Source: Schumannella luteola (GTDB taxonomy: Bacteria; Actinomycetota; Actinomycetes; Actinomycetales; Microbacteriaceae). Taken from it: a DNA stretch of 64,000 nt. The DNA lies in assembly GCF_013408685.1 (NCBI RefSeq), contig NZ_JACBZY010000001.1, forward strand, positions 1,550,001 to 1,614,000, read 5' to 3'. Both the position numbers and the translations under genes were made by a program. Below the pieces are notes generated by a model. It saw only the letters and a program-made list of their open reading frames with translations, was not told where the DNA came from and did no database searches. Shown in pieces: positions 27,204 through 37,913 of this stretch (position 1 is its first letter; each line of letters opens with the position of its first letter).

Positions 27204-28817
27204 CGGCTCTCGCTGCGACTGTGGCTCGGCCGAGCGCTGCGGGCCTGGCGCACCTCGCTGCAGCTGCGCACGGTGCTCGCGACCATCCTGCTCTCCGGCC
27301 TCGCGGTGACCGTGATCGGCGGCTTCATCTCGACGAGCGTGCGCAGCAACCTCTTCGACTCGCGCCGCGACCAGGTCGTCGCCGAGTCGGAGCGCGCCAC
27401 CGAGAACGCGCAGAGCGAGTTCAGCAACGCCGCCGAGCTGAGCGACTCGCAGGACTTCGACCAGGCCCAGTCGAGCGCGCGCGAGGCGATCGCCCGCAGC
27501 ACGACCAGCCCCGGCGGCACGCTCGTCGCGATGCTGCGCGTCGCCGGACAGGACGGCCCGGTCGTCATGCAGAACCTCGTCAGCCGCGGCTTCGACGAGA
27601 GCACCATGGTCAGCGCGGCGCTGCGCTCGGCGGTGGATGCCGACTCCCGCGGCGAGGTCTACTCGCAGCCGCTGTCGATCGCCGGCGAGGAGGGCGGCGA
27701 CCCGGGCATCATCACCGGCAGCGTGCTCGACGTGCCGGGCGGCGGCCGCTACGAGCTCTTCGTCGTCTACAACCTGCGCGACGTGCAGACCACCCTCGAC
27801 TTCGTGCAGCGCACCATCGCGATCGGCGGCATCGCGCTCGTGTTCCTCATCGCGGCGGTGTCGTACGCGGTCGTGCGGCTCGTCGTGCGCCCGGTGCGCG
27901 TCGCGGCCCTGACCAGTCAGCGGCTCGCGGCCGGCGAGCTCGACCAGCGCATCCCCGTGCGCGGCGACGACGTGCTGGCCACGCTCGCGCGCTCCTTCAA
28001 CGGCATGGCCGACAGCATGCAGCGCCAGATCCGCCAGCTCGCCGATCTGTCGCGGGTGCAGCAGCGCTTCGTCTCCGACGTCTCGCACGAGCTGCGCACC
28101 CCGCTCACGACGATCCGCCTCGCCGGCTCGGTGCTCTACGACCAGCGCGACGACTTCCCGCCGGCCACCGCCCGCGCCGCCGAGCTGCTGCACACGCAGA
28201 CGGAGCGCTTCGAGGTGCTGCTCGGCGATCTGCTCGAGATGAGCCGCTACGACGCCGGCGCGGTGCAGCTCGAGACCGAGCCGACCAACCTGGTGCGGCT
28301 CGCCGAAGACGCGATCGAGGCGGTGCAGCCGCTCGCGCTCGAGCGCGGCAGCGAGCTGCGTCTCGTCGCGCCCGGCGGGTACTTCGAGGCCGACGTCGAC
28401 TCGCGTCGCATCCGCCGCATCCTGCAGAACCTGCTCGGCAACGCGATCGACCACGGCGAGGGGCTGCCGATCGTCGTGCACGTCGACAGCGACAAGGATG
28501 CCGTGGCGATCGCCGTGCGCGACTACGGCATCGGCATGAGCGCCGAGGAGGTCGAGCGCGTCTTCGACCGCTTCTGGCGCGCCGACCCCTCGCGGCAGCG
28601 GCGCACCGGCGGCACCGGACTCGGACTGGCGATCGCCCTCGAGGATGCGGTGCTGCACGCCGGCCGTCTCGAACTGTGGTCGCGCGTCGGCGAGGGCAGC
28701 TGCTTCCGGCTGACCCTGCCGCGCCGCCGCGGCGAGGAGCCGGGGGAGTCGCCGCTGGGTCTCCCGCCCGACGACGGACTCGACACGACGCTCGCCCCGA
28801 CGGAGGCCGACTCGTGA
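27198..28817 (+). CDS. mtrB: Sensor histidine kinase MtrB
   Basis: The product has 539 residues. Helix 1 is at about residues 25-47, followed by an outer sensor domain, helix 2 at 207-232, a HAMP linker, the HisKA dimerisation domain with phospho-acceptor His297 in D-V-S-H-E-L-R-T-P-L, and the HATPase domain with N-L-L-G-N-A-I-D-H and G-T-G-L-G-L-A-I. MtrB senses envelope or osmotic state and phosphorylates MtrA. The GTG start is the third copy of a 17-bp repeat and has only a weak ribosome site. Its stop overlaps the lpqB start (GTGA), so the two are translationally coupled. Confidence 0.93.
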   Translation: MNRLSLRLWLGRALRAWRTSLQLRTVLATILLSGLAVTVIGGFISTSVRSNLFDSRRDQVVAESERATENAQSEFSNAAELSDSQDFDQAQSSAREAIARSTTSPGGTLVAMLRVAGQDGPVVMQNLVSRGFDESTMVSAALRSAVDADSRGEVYSQPLSIAGEEGGDPGIITGSVLDVPGGGRYELFVVYNLRDVQTTLDFVQRTIAIGGIALVFLIAAVSYAVVRLVVRPVRVAALTSQRLAAGELDQRIPVRGDDVLATLARSFNGMADSMQRQIRQLADLSRVQQRFVSDVSHELRTPLTTIRLAGSVLYDQRDDFPPATARAAELLHTQTERFEVLLGDLLEMSRYDAGAVQLETEPTNLVRLAEDAIEAVQPLALERGSELRLVAPGGYFEADVDSRRIRRILQNLLGNAIDHGEGLPIVVHVDSDKDAVAIAVRDYGIGMSAEEVERVFDRFWRADPSRQRRTGGTGLGLAIALEDAVLHAGRLELWSRVGEGSCFRLTLPRRRGEEPGESPLGLPPDDGLDTTLAPTEADS

Positions 28818-30520
28818 CCGCGCGCCGACCCCTCGCCCTGCTCGTCGCCGCGGCGGCCGCGATCGCCCTGCTCGCCGGCTGCGTCAGCATCCCCACCTCG
28901 GGCGGCGTGACCGCGCACGAGAAGCAGACTGACGACTCGAGCGACGGCGGCTTCGCCTACCTGCCGCGCGGGCCGCAGAAGGGCGACAGCCAGGAGGAGA
29001 TCCTGCGCGGCTTCCTGCGCGCCGGCCTCGGACCCGACGACCGCTACGCCGTCGCCCGCAGCTTCCTCACCACCGACTTCTCCTCGTCGTGGAACCCCAA
29101 TGCCGCCGTCACGATCTCCGACGGCAGCGACGACACGGTCGAGCGCGAGAGCGACGACACCCTGAGCCTCGACACGACCGTCACGGCGCGGGTGGATGCG
29201 ACGGGCCAGTACCGCGCGCTGCCCGGCTCGGTCGTCGACTCGATGAGCTTCCGCTTCGCCAAGGAGAAGGGGCAGTGGCGCATCGCCGAGGCCCCCGATG
29301 GCACGGTGCTCTCTCCCGGCAACTTCTCGCTCATCTTCGCCGCCTATCCGCTCTACTTCTTCGACCCCAGCGGCGACTTCCTCGTGCCCGACCTGCGCTG
29401 GTTCCCGACCCTGCCCTCCACCTCCGAGCGCATCGTGCGCACCCTGCTGCAGGGGCCGGCCGCGTGGCTCGGCTCGGGCGCCGTGATCAGCGCCTTCCCG
29501 AGCGGAACGCAGCTCGGCGGCAACCGGGTGTCCGTCGGCGACGACGGCACCGCCCGCGTCGATGTGAGCGACGGGGTGCTCGGCGAGTCCACCGTCCAGA
29601 AGCGGCGGATGCTGTTGCAGCTCGAGGCGAGCCTGCGCAGCCTCAACACGGTCACGAGCGCCGAGATGACCGTCGGCGACATCGTCGTGGATGTGCCCGG
29701 GGGCCCGGCCACCGGCGTCGACTCCGACCCGCAGGTCGACAGCTCGCCGCTCGGCATCCGCGACGGCGCCTTCGGCTACCTCGCGCCAGGCGGCGTGCGC
29801 GACCTCGGCGCGCTGAGCGACCGGGTCGTCGCCCTCGCGCCGACGGCGATCGCGCTGGACCGCGATCAGAGCTCGGCCGCCGTGCTGTCGAGTGCCGGGG
29901 TGTCGCGGGTGATCGCCGCGAACGCCTCGGGTGTCGTCGACGGCCGCGCGGGGCTCGTCGCCCCCGGCATCGACCCGCAGGGATTCATCTGGACGGCGCC
30001 CGCCGCGAGCCCGGGCGAGATCATCGCGGTCGACGACCAGGGCGGCCAGCACGCGGTCGCGCTCGCGTCGCCGATCCCGACCGGGGCGCGGCTCGCCGAC
30101 CTGGAGGTGGCGCGTGACGGCGCTCGCGTCATCCTCTCGCTCAACACCCCGACCGGGCCGATCGCGCTCGTCGCGGCGGTGCAGCGCGACGGGCAGGGGG
30201 TTCCGGTGCGGCTCGGGGCGGCGCTCGAGCTGCCGCTGCCGTCGACGACCGGCGCGATCCTCGACGCGGCCTGGGTCGACGGCACCAACGTGGCGGTGCT
30301 GAGCACGCGGGCCGACGGCGGCGTGCAGGTGCGCGTGCTGCAGATCGGCGGCAAGTCGACCGACGCCGGGCGCCTCGACTCGGGGGTGCGCATCGTCGGC
30401 GGCAACGGCGGGTCGGGCGGCCTGCGGGTGCTCGGCGCCGACGGGCGCGTCATGCAGCGCGGCGGCGCCGGCTGGCAGGCGACCGGGCTGACGGCGTCGG
30501 TGCTGGCGACGCAGCAGTAG
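28814..30520 (+). CDS. lpqB: Lipoprotein LpqB (GerMN domain)
   Basis: The product has 568 residues. The signal peptide ends in the lipobox L-A-G-C with Cys23. The outer part has an N-terminal region beginning S-I-P-T-S-G-G, a GerMN domain near residues 200-290, and a C-terminal beta-propeller-like region. In mycobacteria LpqB binds the outer part of MtrB and modulates MtrAB signalling. Gene order and the 4-nt overlap with mtrB support the same role. The start is GTG. A 7-bp hairpin follows the stop. Confidence 0.92.
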   Translation: MTARRPLALLVAAAAAIALLAGCVSIPTSGGVTAHEKQTDDSSDGGFAYLPRGPQKGDSQEEILRGFLRAGLGPDDRYAVARSFLTTDFSSSWNPNAAVTISDGSDDTVERESDDTLSLDTTVTARVDATGQYRALPGSVVDSMSFRFAKEKGQWRIAEAPDGTVLSPGNFSLIFAAYPLYFFDPSGDFLVPDLRWFPTLPSTSERIVRTLLQGPAAWLGSGAVISAFPSGTQLGGNRVSVGDDGTARVDVSDGVLGESTVQKRRMLLQLEASLRSLNTVTSAEMTVGDIVVDVPGGPATGVDSDPQVDSSPLGIRDGAFGYLAPGGVRDLGALSDRVVALAPTAIALDRDQSSAAVLSSAGVSRVIAANASGVVDGRAGLVAPGIDPQGFIWTAPAASPGEIIAVDDQGGQHAVALASPIPTGARLADLEVARDGARVILSLNTPTGPIALVAAVQRDGQGVPVRLGAALELPLPSTTGAILDAAWVDGTNVAVLSTRADGGVQVRVLQIGGKSTDAGRLDSGVRIVGGNGGSGGLRVLGADGRVMQRGGAGWQATGLTASVLATQQ

Positions 30521-30523
30521 CGG

Positions 30524-30541
30524 CGGGGAGCGGACTCCCCG
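30524..30541 (+). terminator. Hairpin after lpqB
   Basis: CGGGGAG and CTCCCCG, 7 bp, with a 4-nt loop, lie 4 nt after the lpqB stop. There is no T-run, so it may be a weak terminator or mRNA-stabilising stem before comF. Confidence 0.45.
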
Positions 30542-30665
30542 GCGTCGGAGCGCGCGCCGCGCCGTGCTGGGCGGGCACCAGGTCGGCCGAGCGCCATCCC
30601 TCCCCAGCCGGGTGCAGCAGGAGGTCTGCACGGATGCGGCACAGCAGGCCCGGCGCGGATGCGCG

Positions 30666-31568
30666 ATGCCTCACGCTGGCCGGGTGAGCGATCCCGACGC
30701 CCCAGCCGGTGTGCCTGGTCTGCCTGGTCTGCCTGGCCCGCCTGGTCCGCCGAGCCGATCCGAGTCATCCGATGGGCTCGACGCGACCACCGGGTCCGGC
30801 GCGCGCGAGGCCGGTGGGTGCCGGGCACGGCGCTGGGCCGTCCTGCGCTCGGCGCTGCTGGACGCGCTCGCCGTCGTGCTGCCGGTCGACTGCGTCGGCT
30901 GCGGCGCTCCCGACCGGGCGATCTGCGACGACTGCCGTGGCGAGCTGGAGCCGCTGCCGCACGAGCGCCGGCTCGGCGGCCCCGACGATCCGCCGCTGCT
31001 CGTTGTCGCGGGGCTCGCGTATGGCGGCGTCGCACGACGGGCGCTCGTCGCGCTCAAGGAGCAGGAGCGCACCGAGCTGCTCGGAGCGCTCGCGCCGGCG
31101 CTCGCCGCGGCCGCCGTGCGACTCGCCGAGCTGGTGCCCGATGCTCCCGCCCCCGACCTCGCTGCGGGGCCCGAGCCGGTCCCCGCGCTCGAGCTGTGCC
31201 GGGTGCCCACCTCGCGCCGGGCGTTTCGCCGGCGCGGGCGCGAGCCGGTCGCGCAGCTCGCCGTGCGGGCCGGGCTGCGCACCCGCTCGCTGCTGCGCGT
31301 CGCCCCGCGCTCGGCCCGGCAGAAGCAGCTCGGCGTCGACAAGCGGGCCGAGAACCTGCGCGGCGCGATGCGCGCCCCGGGCTCGCTCGCGGGCTGTCGC
31401 CTGGTGCTCGTCGACGACGTCGTGACGACGGGAGCGACGCTGCTCGAGGCGGCGCGCGCCGCGCGCGAGGCGGGTGCCGAGGTGGTCGGCGCGATCGCCG
31501 TCGCATCGACGCCGAAGCTGTTCCGGGCATCCCGTCGAGGCGCCGCGCGAGGCGACGGTGAACGCTGA
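30666..31568 (+). CDS. comF: ComF-family phosphoribosyltransferase-like protein
   Basis: The product has 300 residues from the ATG at 30666; the GTG at 30684 and an upstream GTG at 30564 are alternatives. Cys pairs in V-D-C-V-G-C-G and I-C-D-D-C form the zinc-finger-like N-terminal motif. The phosphoribosyltransferase loop is L-V-L-V-D-D-V-V-T-T-G-A-T-L. ComF takes part in DNA uptake where competence exists, but the gene is kept in many bacteria not known to be competent. Before the conserved core there is a short collagen-like G-x-P stretch (G-V-P-G-L-P-G-L-P-G-P-P-G-P-P), coded by a 9-bp repeat, which may be an upstream addition. It sits between lpqB and hpf as in mycobacteria. Confidence 0.82.
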   Translation: MPHAGRVSDPDAPAGVPGLPGLPGPPGPPSRSESSDGLDATTGSGAREAGGCRARRWAVLRSALLDALAVVLPVDCVGCGAPDRAICDDCRGELEPLPHERRLGGPDDPPLLVVAGLAYGGVARRALVALKEQERTELLGALAPALAAAAVRLAELVPDAPAPDLAAGPEPVPALELCRVPTSRRAFRRRGREPVAQLAVRAGLRTRSLLRVAPRSARQKQLGVDKRAENLRGAMRAPGSLAGCRLVLVDDVVTTGATLLEAARAAREAGAEVVGAIAVASTPKLFRASRRGAARGDGER

Positions 31569-31601
31569 CGGACTTCTAAGGCAATGCACCGAGAACGGGC
31601 C

Positions 31602-31631
31602 GTGACAACGCGGGGTCGGCAGGGATAGCGT
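31602..31631 (+). promoter_or_regulatory. Promoter of hpf
   Basis: GTGACA at 31602-31607 and TAGCGT at 31626-31631 with an 18-bp spacer. The leader before the ATG at 31707 would be about 70 nt. Confidence 0.5.
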
Positions 31632-31706
31632 GGCCCCACCAACACGGCGTGAAGGGATGACCGCCTGGAACCGGGCGGAGCACACGCCGGAGACAGGAGG
31701 TCGCGC

Positions 31707-32366
31707 ATGGACGTCACGATCACCGGCCGGGGGGTCGGAATCCCGGAGCGGTTCGAGGATTACGCCACTGAGAAGGCCGATAAGGTCGCGAAGCTCGCCG
31801 AGAAGGCGCTCGCTCTCGAGATCAAGGTGTGTCGCCATCATGAGAAAGCCGGGGGATCGACCGGCGATGATCGCGTCGAGCTGACCCTCATCGGACCGGG
31901 ACCGATCGTGCGCGCCGAGGCCGGCGCCGGCGACAAGTACGCCGCCTTCGACCTCGCGCTCGACAAGATGGTCGAGCGCATCCGCCAGGCCAAGGACCGC
32001 AAGAAGGTGCACCGCGGCCAGCACCGGCCCACCTCGCTGCGCGAGGCCAGCGCCGACGGCTTCCGCACGGCGGGCCTCGAAGCCGCGTCGGCCGAGGCCA
32101 TCGAGGCGGTCGCGACCGGCAGCGTTCCGGTGCAGCCCGAGGCGGAACAGGGCTGGAGCCCGGTCGTCATCCGCCAGAAGGTCTTCCCCGCGAGCCGGAT
32201 GACGCAAGAGGACGCGGTCGACCACATGGAGCTAGTCGGTCACGACTTCTTCCTCTTCATCGACGCGCGCACCGATCGCCCGAGCGTCGTCTACCGCCGC
32301 AAGGGGTGGGACTACGGCGTGATCGGACTCGAGGAGTCGGCGGACGAGCTGGTCGGCCAGCGCTGA
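31707..32366 (+). CDS. hpf: Ribosome hibernation-promoting factor, long form
   Basis: The product has 219 residues, the long HPF/RaiA form. Residues 1-105 make the S30AE domain (starting MDVTITGRG), joined by a charged linker to the C-terminal dimerisation domain with V-D-H-M-E-L-V-G-H-D-F-F-L-F. Long HPF inactivates ribosomes as 100S dimers in stationary phase. ACAGGAGG sits 6 nt before the ATG. It has its own promoter-like sequence and leader, consistent with growth-phase control. Its position just before secA is conserved in actinobacteria. Confidence 0.93.
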   Translation: MDVTITGRGVGIPERFEDYATEKADKVAKLAEKALALEIKVCRHHEKAGGSTGDDRVELTLIGPGPIVRAEAGAGDKYAAFDLALDKMVERIRQAKDRKKVHRGQHRPTSLREASADGFRTAGLEAASAEAIEAVATGSVPVQPEAEQGWSPVVIRQKVFPASRMTQEDAVDHMELVGHDFFLFIDARTDRPSVVYRRKGWDYGVIGLEESADELVGQR

Positions 32367-32503
32367 CGACAGCCCGCACGGAAGACAGCGTGCGGCGGGG
32401 CGGCGGCCTTCGGGTCGTCGCCCCGTCGCGTGTGCCGGAGCCGGCGCGGCGGCGGCCCCGGTCGGGGGTCAGTGAGGCCCAGGATCCCGGCGCGGCGGAT
32501 TGG

Positions 32504-32509
32504 TAGAGT
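32504..32509 (+). promoter_or_regulatory. Candidate -10 box TAGAGT for secA
   Basis: TAGAGT lies in a short AT-richer stretch and would give a leader of about 50 nt with CGGAG before the GTG at 32565. The -35 element is unclear. Confidence 0.4.
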
Positions 32510-32564
32510 AACGCGCTGGTAACAGCGGCGATGCCGCGTGCCGCTCAACGGAAACGGAGTCGCT

Positions 32565-35387
<2,823 letters not shown>

Positions 35388-35430
35388 GCGCGGCGGCGGG
35401 GCGCTGAGGCATCCCGCCGCTGAGCAGACA

Positions 35431-35471
35431 CCGCGAGGGCGGGCGATCGTGACGATCGCCCGCCCTCGCGG
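35431..35471. terminator. Perfect 20-bp stem between secA and the Rv3235-family gene
   Basis: Positions 35431-35450 are exactly complementary to 35452-35471 with one base at the centre. It lies 43 nt after secA, between convergent genes, so it can work in both directions. The absence of a T-run is usual for this GC content. Confidence 0.8.
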
Positions 35472-35531
35472 TCGTTGCAGTCGATGATGCAGATGATGCT
35501 GCCGGCGTCCGCCGCGTGGTGCCGCGGGTTA

Positions 35532-35573
35532 GACCCGCCGGGTCAGACCCGCCGGGTCAGCGCCGCCGGGTCA
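35532..35573. repeat. Three tandem 14-bp self-complementary repeats
   Basis: GACCCGCCGGGTCA at 35532 and 35546, and a variant at 35560. Each unit can fold as GACCC-GCC-GGGTC. The final TCA is the stop codon of the minus-strand gene ending at 35571. Confidence 0.85.
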
Positions 35574-36026
35574 GAGCACGTGGATCGCGGTCGCCCGCCA
35601 GCGTCGGTCGAGTCCCTCGAGACGGAAGGCGACGGCGCGGGCTCGACCGCGGCCGAGCACGATCACGGTCGCCTCGACGACGCCGTCGGCGGGATGCGTC
35701 ACGATCACGGATCCGATCGCGACGGCCGGTCGCACCGGTTTCGCGCCGCGCGCCTGGCGCGCTCTCGTGCTGAGCACGACCCGCTTGAGCAGGTGCTTGT
35801 AGACGTTGTCGTCGACCCAGCGCGCGATCTGCTCGAGCTCGCGCGCGCCGGCGAGGATCTCGACGACGCAGCGCGTGAGGTTCTCGAGCAGCGGCCGCGG
35901 ATCGGGCAGGTCATCGGTGCGCGAGGGCTGGTGCCCGAACCAGGTGTCGGCATCGTAGCGACCGCGTGGAGCCCGGGCCGAGGTGCCGTCGACGACGACG
36001 GCGAGAGCGGGGCGGGCTTCGGACAT
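35571..36026 (-). CDS. Rv3235-family conserved protein (DUF6459-like)
   Basis: The product has 151 residues. The conserved core is L-T-R-C-V-V-E-I-L-A-G-A-R-E-L-E-Q-I-A-R-W, followed by V-Y-x-H-L-L-K-R and a C-terminal beta segment ending W-R-A-T-A-I-H-V-L. The family lies near secA and hpf in actinobacteria and has no known function. The protein is cytoplasmic with no signal or membrane segment. The ATG at 36026 follows AGGTGA at 5 nt; a GTG 9 nt upstream is less likely. A strong palindrome lies about 40 bp upstream. Confidence 0.75.
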   Translation of the reverse strand: MSEARPALAVVVDGTSARAPRGRYDADTWFGHQPSRTDDLPDPRPLLENLTRCVVEILAGARELEQIARWVDDNVYKHLLKRVVLSTRARQARGAKPVRPAVAIGSVIVTHPADGVVEATVIVLGRGRARAVAFRLEGLDRRWRATAIHVL

Positions 36027-36064
36027 GCGATTCACCTGGCCTAGAAGTAAGAGGGAGAGCGTCT

Positions 36065-36080
36065 ACCCCCGTTCGGGGGT
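36065..36080. promoter_or_regulatory. 16-bp palindrome upstream of the Rv3235-family gene, candidate operator
   Basis: ACCCCCG-TT-CGGGGGT, perfectly symmetric. The C-tract/G-tract form recalls CsoR-type metal-sensor operators, but no such regulator is encoded here. It could also be a hairpin in a leader transcript. Confidence 0.4.
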
Positions 36081-36162
36081 GATGTTCACTCAACCACGCC
36101 GCCCGTGCATGCGTCCAGAGGATCAATCACATTGTGGAGAACTGTGTCGACGGGACCACGGC

Positions 36163-36171
36163 TGTGGATAA
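36163..36171. promoter_or_regulatory. DnaA-box sequence TGTGGATAA
   Basis: This is an exact match to the consensus DnaA box. A one-mismatch copy (TGTGGAGAA) is at 36133-36141, exactly 30 bp away, and another exact copy is at 37229-37237. The first pair lies upstream of the gene at 36211 and the other before the SAF-domain gene. Confidence 0.45.
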
Positions 36172-36198
36172 TGTGCCCGCCCCGGCCGGGCTCGGCGC

Positions 36199-36204
36199 TA
36201 CCGT
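36199..36204 (+). promoter_or_regulatory. -10 box TACCGT for a leaderless start at 36211
   Basis: TACCGT, then 6 nt, then the ATG. No ribosome-binding site is seen. Confidence 0.55.
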
Positions 36205-36210
36205 GCCCGC

Positions 36211-36804
36211 ATGCGCTGGGACCGCCTGTTCGACGATCTGGAGAGCCAGCTCGAGCAGGAGCTCGATGCCGAGCAGTCCGACCTCGTCGCCGAGGAGGAG
36301 CGTCTCCGGCTGGGCCGGCTCGCGCTGCGCGACCGCCTCACCGAGATGATCCGGTCGGAGGCCGGCGCCGAGCTCGACCTCGTGCTGCGCGACGGCTCGC
36401 GCATCCTGCTCGCCGTCGGCTCGTCGGGGCGCGACTGGATCGCCGGCGAGCTGCGCGGCGACACCCGGGTGCGCGCCGCCTGCATCCTGCCGATCGCGTC
36501 CATCGGCGCGGTCGCACCCCGCGGCGACCAGCTCGCCGTGAGCCTCGGCGCACCGCCGGTCGGCGATCCGCAGCCCGAGCTCTCGGCCCGACTCGGTCTC
36601 GGCTTCGTGCTGCGCGAGCTGAGCCGACGGCGCAGCCCGGTCGACCTCGCGACGAGCTGGGGTCGCGTGCACGGCACGATCGACCGGATCGGCCGCGACC
36701 ATCTCGATCTCGCCGAGCACGAGCCGGGCGCCCAGCGCCGCGGACGCGCCGTGCGGCGCACGTTGCTCGTGCCCTTCTCCGAGATCCTGTTCGTGCGGTA
36801 CTGA
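36211..36804 (+). CDS. Conserved hypothetical actinobacterial protein
   Basis: The product has 197 residues. It starts MRWDRLFDDLESQLEQEL, a charged helical segment of about 45 residues, then a beta-rich domain with L-V-L-R-D-G-S-R-I-L and W-G-R-V-H-G-T-I-D-R-I-G-R-D-H-L near residue 150, reminiscent of small-barrel folds. No catalytic motif, signal or membrane helix is visible. The neighbourhood (secA on one side, the HTH gene and SAF gene on the other) is typical of Microbacteriaceae. The function is unknown. Confidence 0.7.
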   Translation: MRWDRLFDDLESQLEQELDAEQSDLVAEEERLRLGRLALRDRLTEMIRSEAGAELDLVLRDGSRILLAVGSSGRDWIAGELRGDTRVRAACILPIASIGAVAPRGDQLAVSLGAPPVGDPQPELSARLGLGFVLRELSRRRSPVDLATSWGRVHGTIDRIGRDHLDLAEHEPGAQRRGRAVRRTLLVPFSEILFVRY

Positions 36805-36845
36805 GGAGGAGCGCCGGCCGACGCGACGGCGGCGTCGAACGCTGA

Positions 36846-36859
36846 CAGCGCAGGCGCTG
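36846..36859. terminator. Short hairpin between convergent genes
   Basis: CAGCGC-AG-GCGCTG lies between the genes ending at 36804 and 36891. It is a weak candidate terminator. Confidence 0.3.
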
Positions 36860-36890
36860 CCGGATCCATCGCGGATGGTCAGCAGCGCGA

Positions 36891-37178
36891 TCAGAAGCGC
36901 GAATCGCGCCCGAACATCTCGACGATCCCGGCGGCGTCACCCAGATCCGACTGGTTCCAGCGGTTGAGTCGGCGGGTCTCCTCGTACTTGGCCTCGATGT
37001 AGGACTCGAGCACCGGGCGCTCGACCCGCCACTGCCCGCGGGCGCCGACCTTGATCGCCGGCAGCTCGCCCGTGCGCACGAGCGTGTAGGCCTGGCTGAG
37101 CGAGATGTTCAGCACCTCCGCCGTGTCGGCGAGGGTCAGGAAACGCCCCACGCTCGCGGAGGAATCGGCACCGGCCAT
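36891..37178 (-). CDS. Helix-turn-helix DNA-binding protein, excisionase/BldC-like
   Basis: The product has 95 residues. A MerR-type/HTH_17 winged helix covers residues 12-60: L-T-L-A-D-T-A-E-V-L-N-I-S, then Y-T-L-V-R-T-G-E-L-P-A-I-K-V and W-R-V. A C-terminal helix (Y-I-E-A-K-Y-E-E-T-R-R) probably mediates dimerisation. BldC-like proteins of this size bind direct repeats cooperatively and control development in Streptomyces. The target here is unknown. The ATG at 37178 has a leaderless-type -10 box. It is divergent from the SAF-domain gene. Confidence 0.82.
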   Translation of the reverse strand: MAGADSSASVGRFLTLADTAEVLNISLSQAYTLVRTGELPAIKVGARGQWRVERPVLESYIEAKYEETRRLNRWNQSDLGDAAGIVEMFGRDSRF

Positions 37179-37184
37179 GACTCG

Positions 37185-37190
37185 AGTATG
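37185..37190 (-). promoter_or_regulatory. Minus-strand -10 box CATACT for a leaderless HTH start
   Basis: On the minus strand CATACT is followed by 6 nt and the ATG at 37178. Confidence 0.5.
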
Positions 37191-37228
37191 GTCCCGCCGA
37201 CTTCCGCCCGGGGCGGTCACCGGCGGGC

Positions 37229-37237
37229 TGTGGATAA
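37229..37237. promoter_or_regulatory. DnaA-box sequence TGTGGATAA before the SAF gene
   Basis: Exact consensus match in the divergent HTH/SAF gap, 32 bp before the ATG at 37269. See also 36163. Confidence 0.4.
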
Positions 37238-37268
37238 CTCTCTCGGCGCATCCGTGATCGGCGTCACC

Positions 37269-37913
37269 ATGTCATCCGTGACCACTGAATCGCCCCGCCG
37301 TCGACGCCCCATCGACCCGCGCCTGCTCATCGGGCTGGCACTCGTGCTCGTCTCGGTCGCGGGCGTCGTCGGCGTCGTGGCCGCGACCGATCGCACGGTG
37401 CGCGTGTACGCCGCCGGCGGCACCCTGACGCCGGGAGAGCACGTCGGGCGCGACGACCTGGTGCTGCGCAGCGTCGCGCTCGACGGGGCCGACGCGCACT
37501 ACCTGCGCGAGGGGCAGCTGTCGCGCGCCGGGCTCGTCGTGACCCGTACGATCCACGGCGGCGAGCTCGTGCCGCGTGAGGCGGTCGGCGGCGGCGACGA
37601 GGTGGATGCGGCCCGGCTCGTCGTGCAGGTCGACGGCCGTATCGGATCGGCGATCACCCCGGGGGCCGTCGTCGACGTCTGGGGCGCGACCGCCGCCGAG
37701 CGCGGAGCGGACGACGACGCATCCGCGCCGCCGAGCGTGCTCGCCGCCGACGCGATCGTGGTGCAGGTGCTCGATGACAAGGGACTGGTCGCCGGCTCGT
37801 CGAGCGTGGCGGTCGAACTGCGGGTGCCGCGCGAGCGCATCGCGCGACTGCTGCAGGCCGTCGCCGACGATCAGCGCCTCTCGCTCGTCGCGGCCGGCGG
37901 GGGAGCGGCATGA
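37269..37913 (+). CDS. SAF-domain membrane protein (CpaB/RcpC-like)
   Basis: The product has 214 residues. A short Arg-rich cytoplasmic start is followed by a membrane helix at residues 16-38 and an outer SAF domain with G-T-L-T-P-G-E-H-V-G-R-D-D-L, then R-x-I-H-G-G-E-L-V and a CpaB-type end. CpaB/RcpC proteins belong to Flp/Tad pilus systems, but no other tad gene is seen here. The next gene, a MinD/CpaE-like protein, overlaps by 4 nt, so the two form a CpaB/CpaE-like pair of unknown purpose. The ATG at 37269 is the most likely start; GTG codons at 37254 and 37278 are alternatives. Confidence 0.8.
   Translation: MSSVTTESPRRRRPIDPRLLIGLALVLVSVAGVVGVVAATDRTVRVYAAGGTLTPGEHVGRDDLVLRSVALDGADAHYLREGQLSRAGLVVTRTIHGGELVPREAVGGGDEVDAARLVVQVDGRIGSAITPGAVVDVWGATAAERGADDDASAPPSVLAADAIVVQVLDDKGLVAGSSSVAVELRVPRERIARLLQAVADDQRLSLVAAGGGAA

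Noticed and set aside
36133-37237. Chromosomal origin of replication
   Set aside because: Only three DnaA-like boxes spread over 1.1 kb, no AT-rich unwinding region and no dnaA or dnaN gene nearby.
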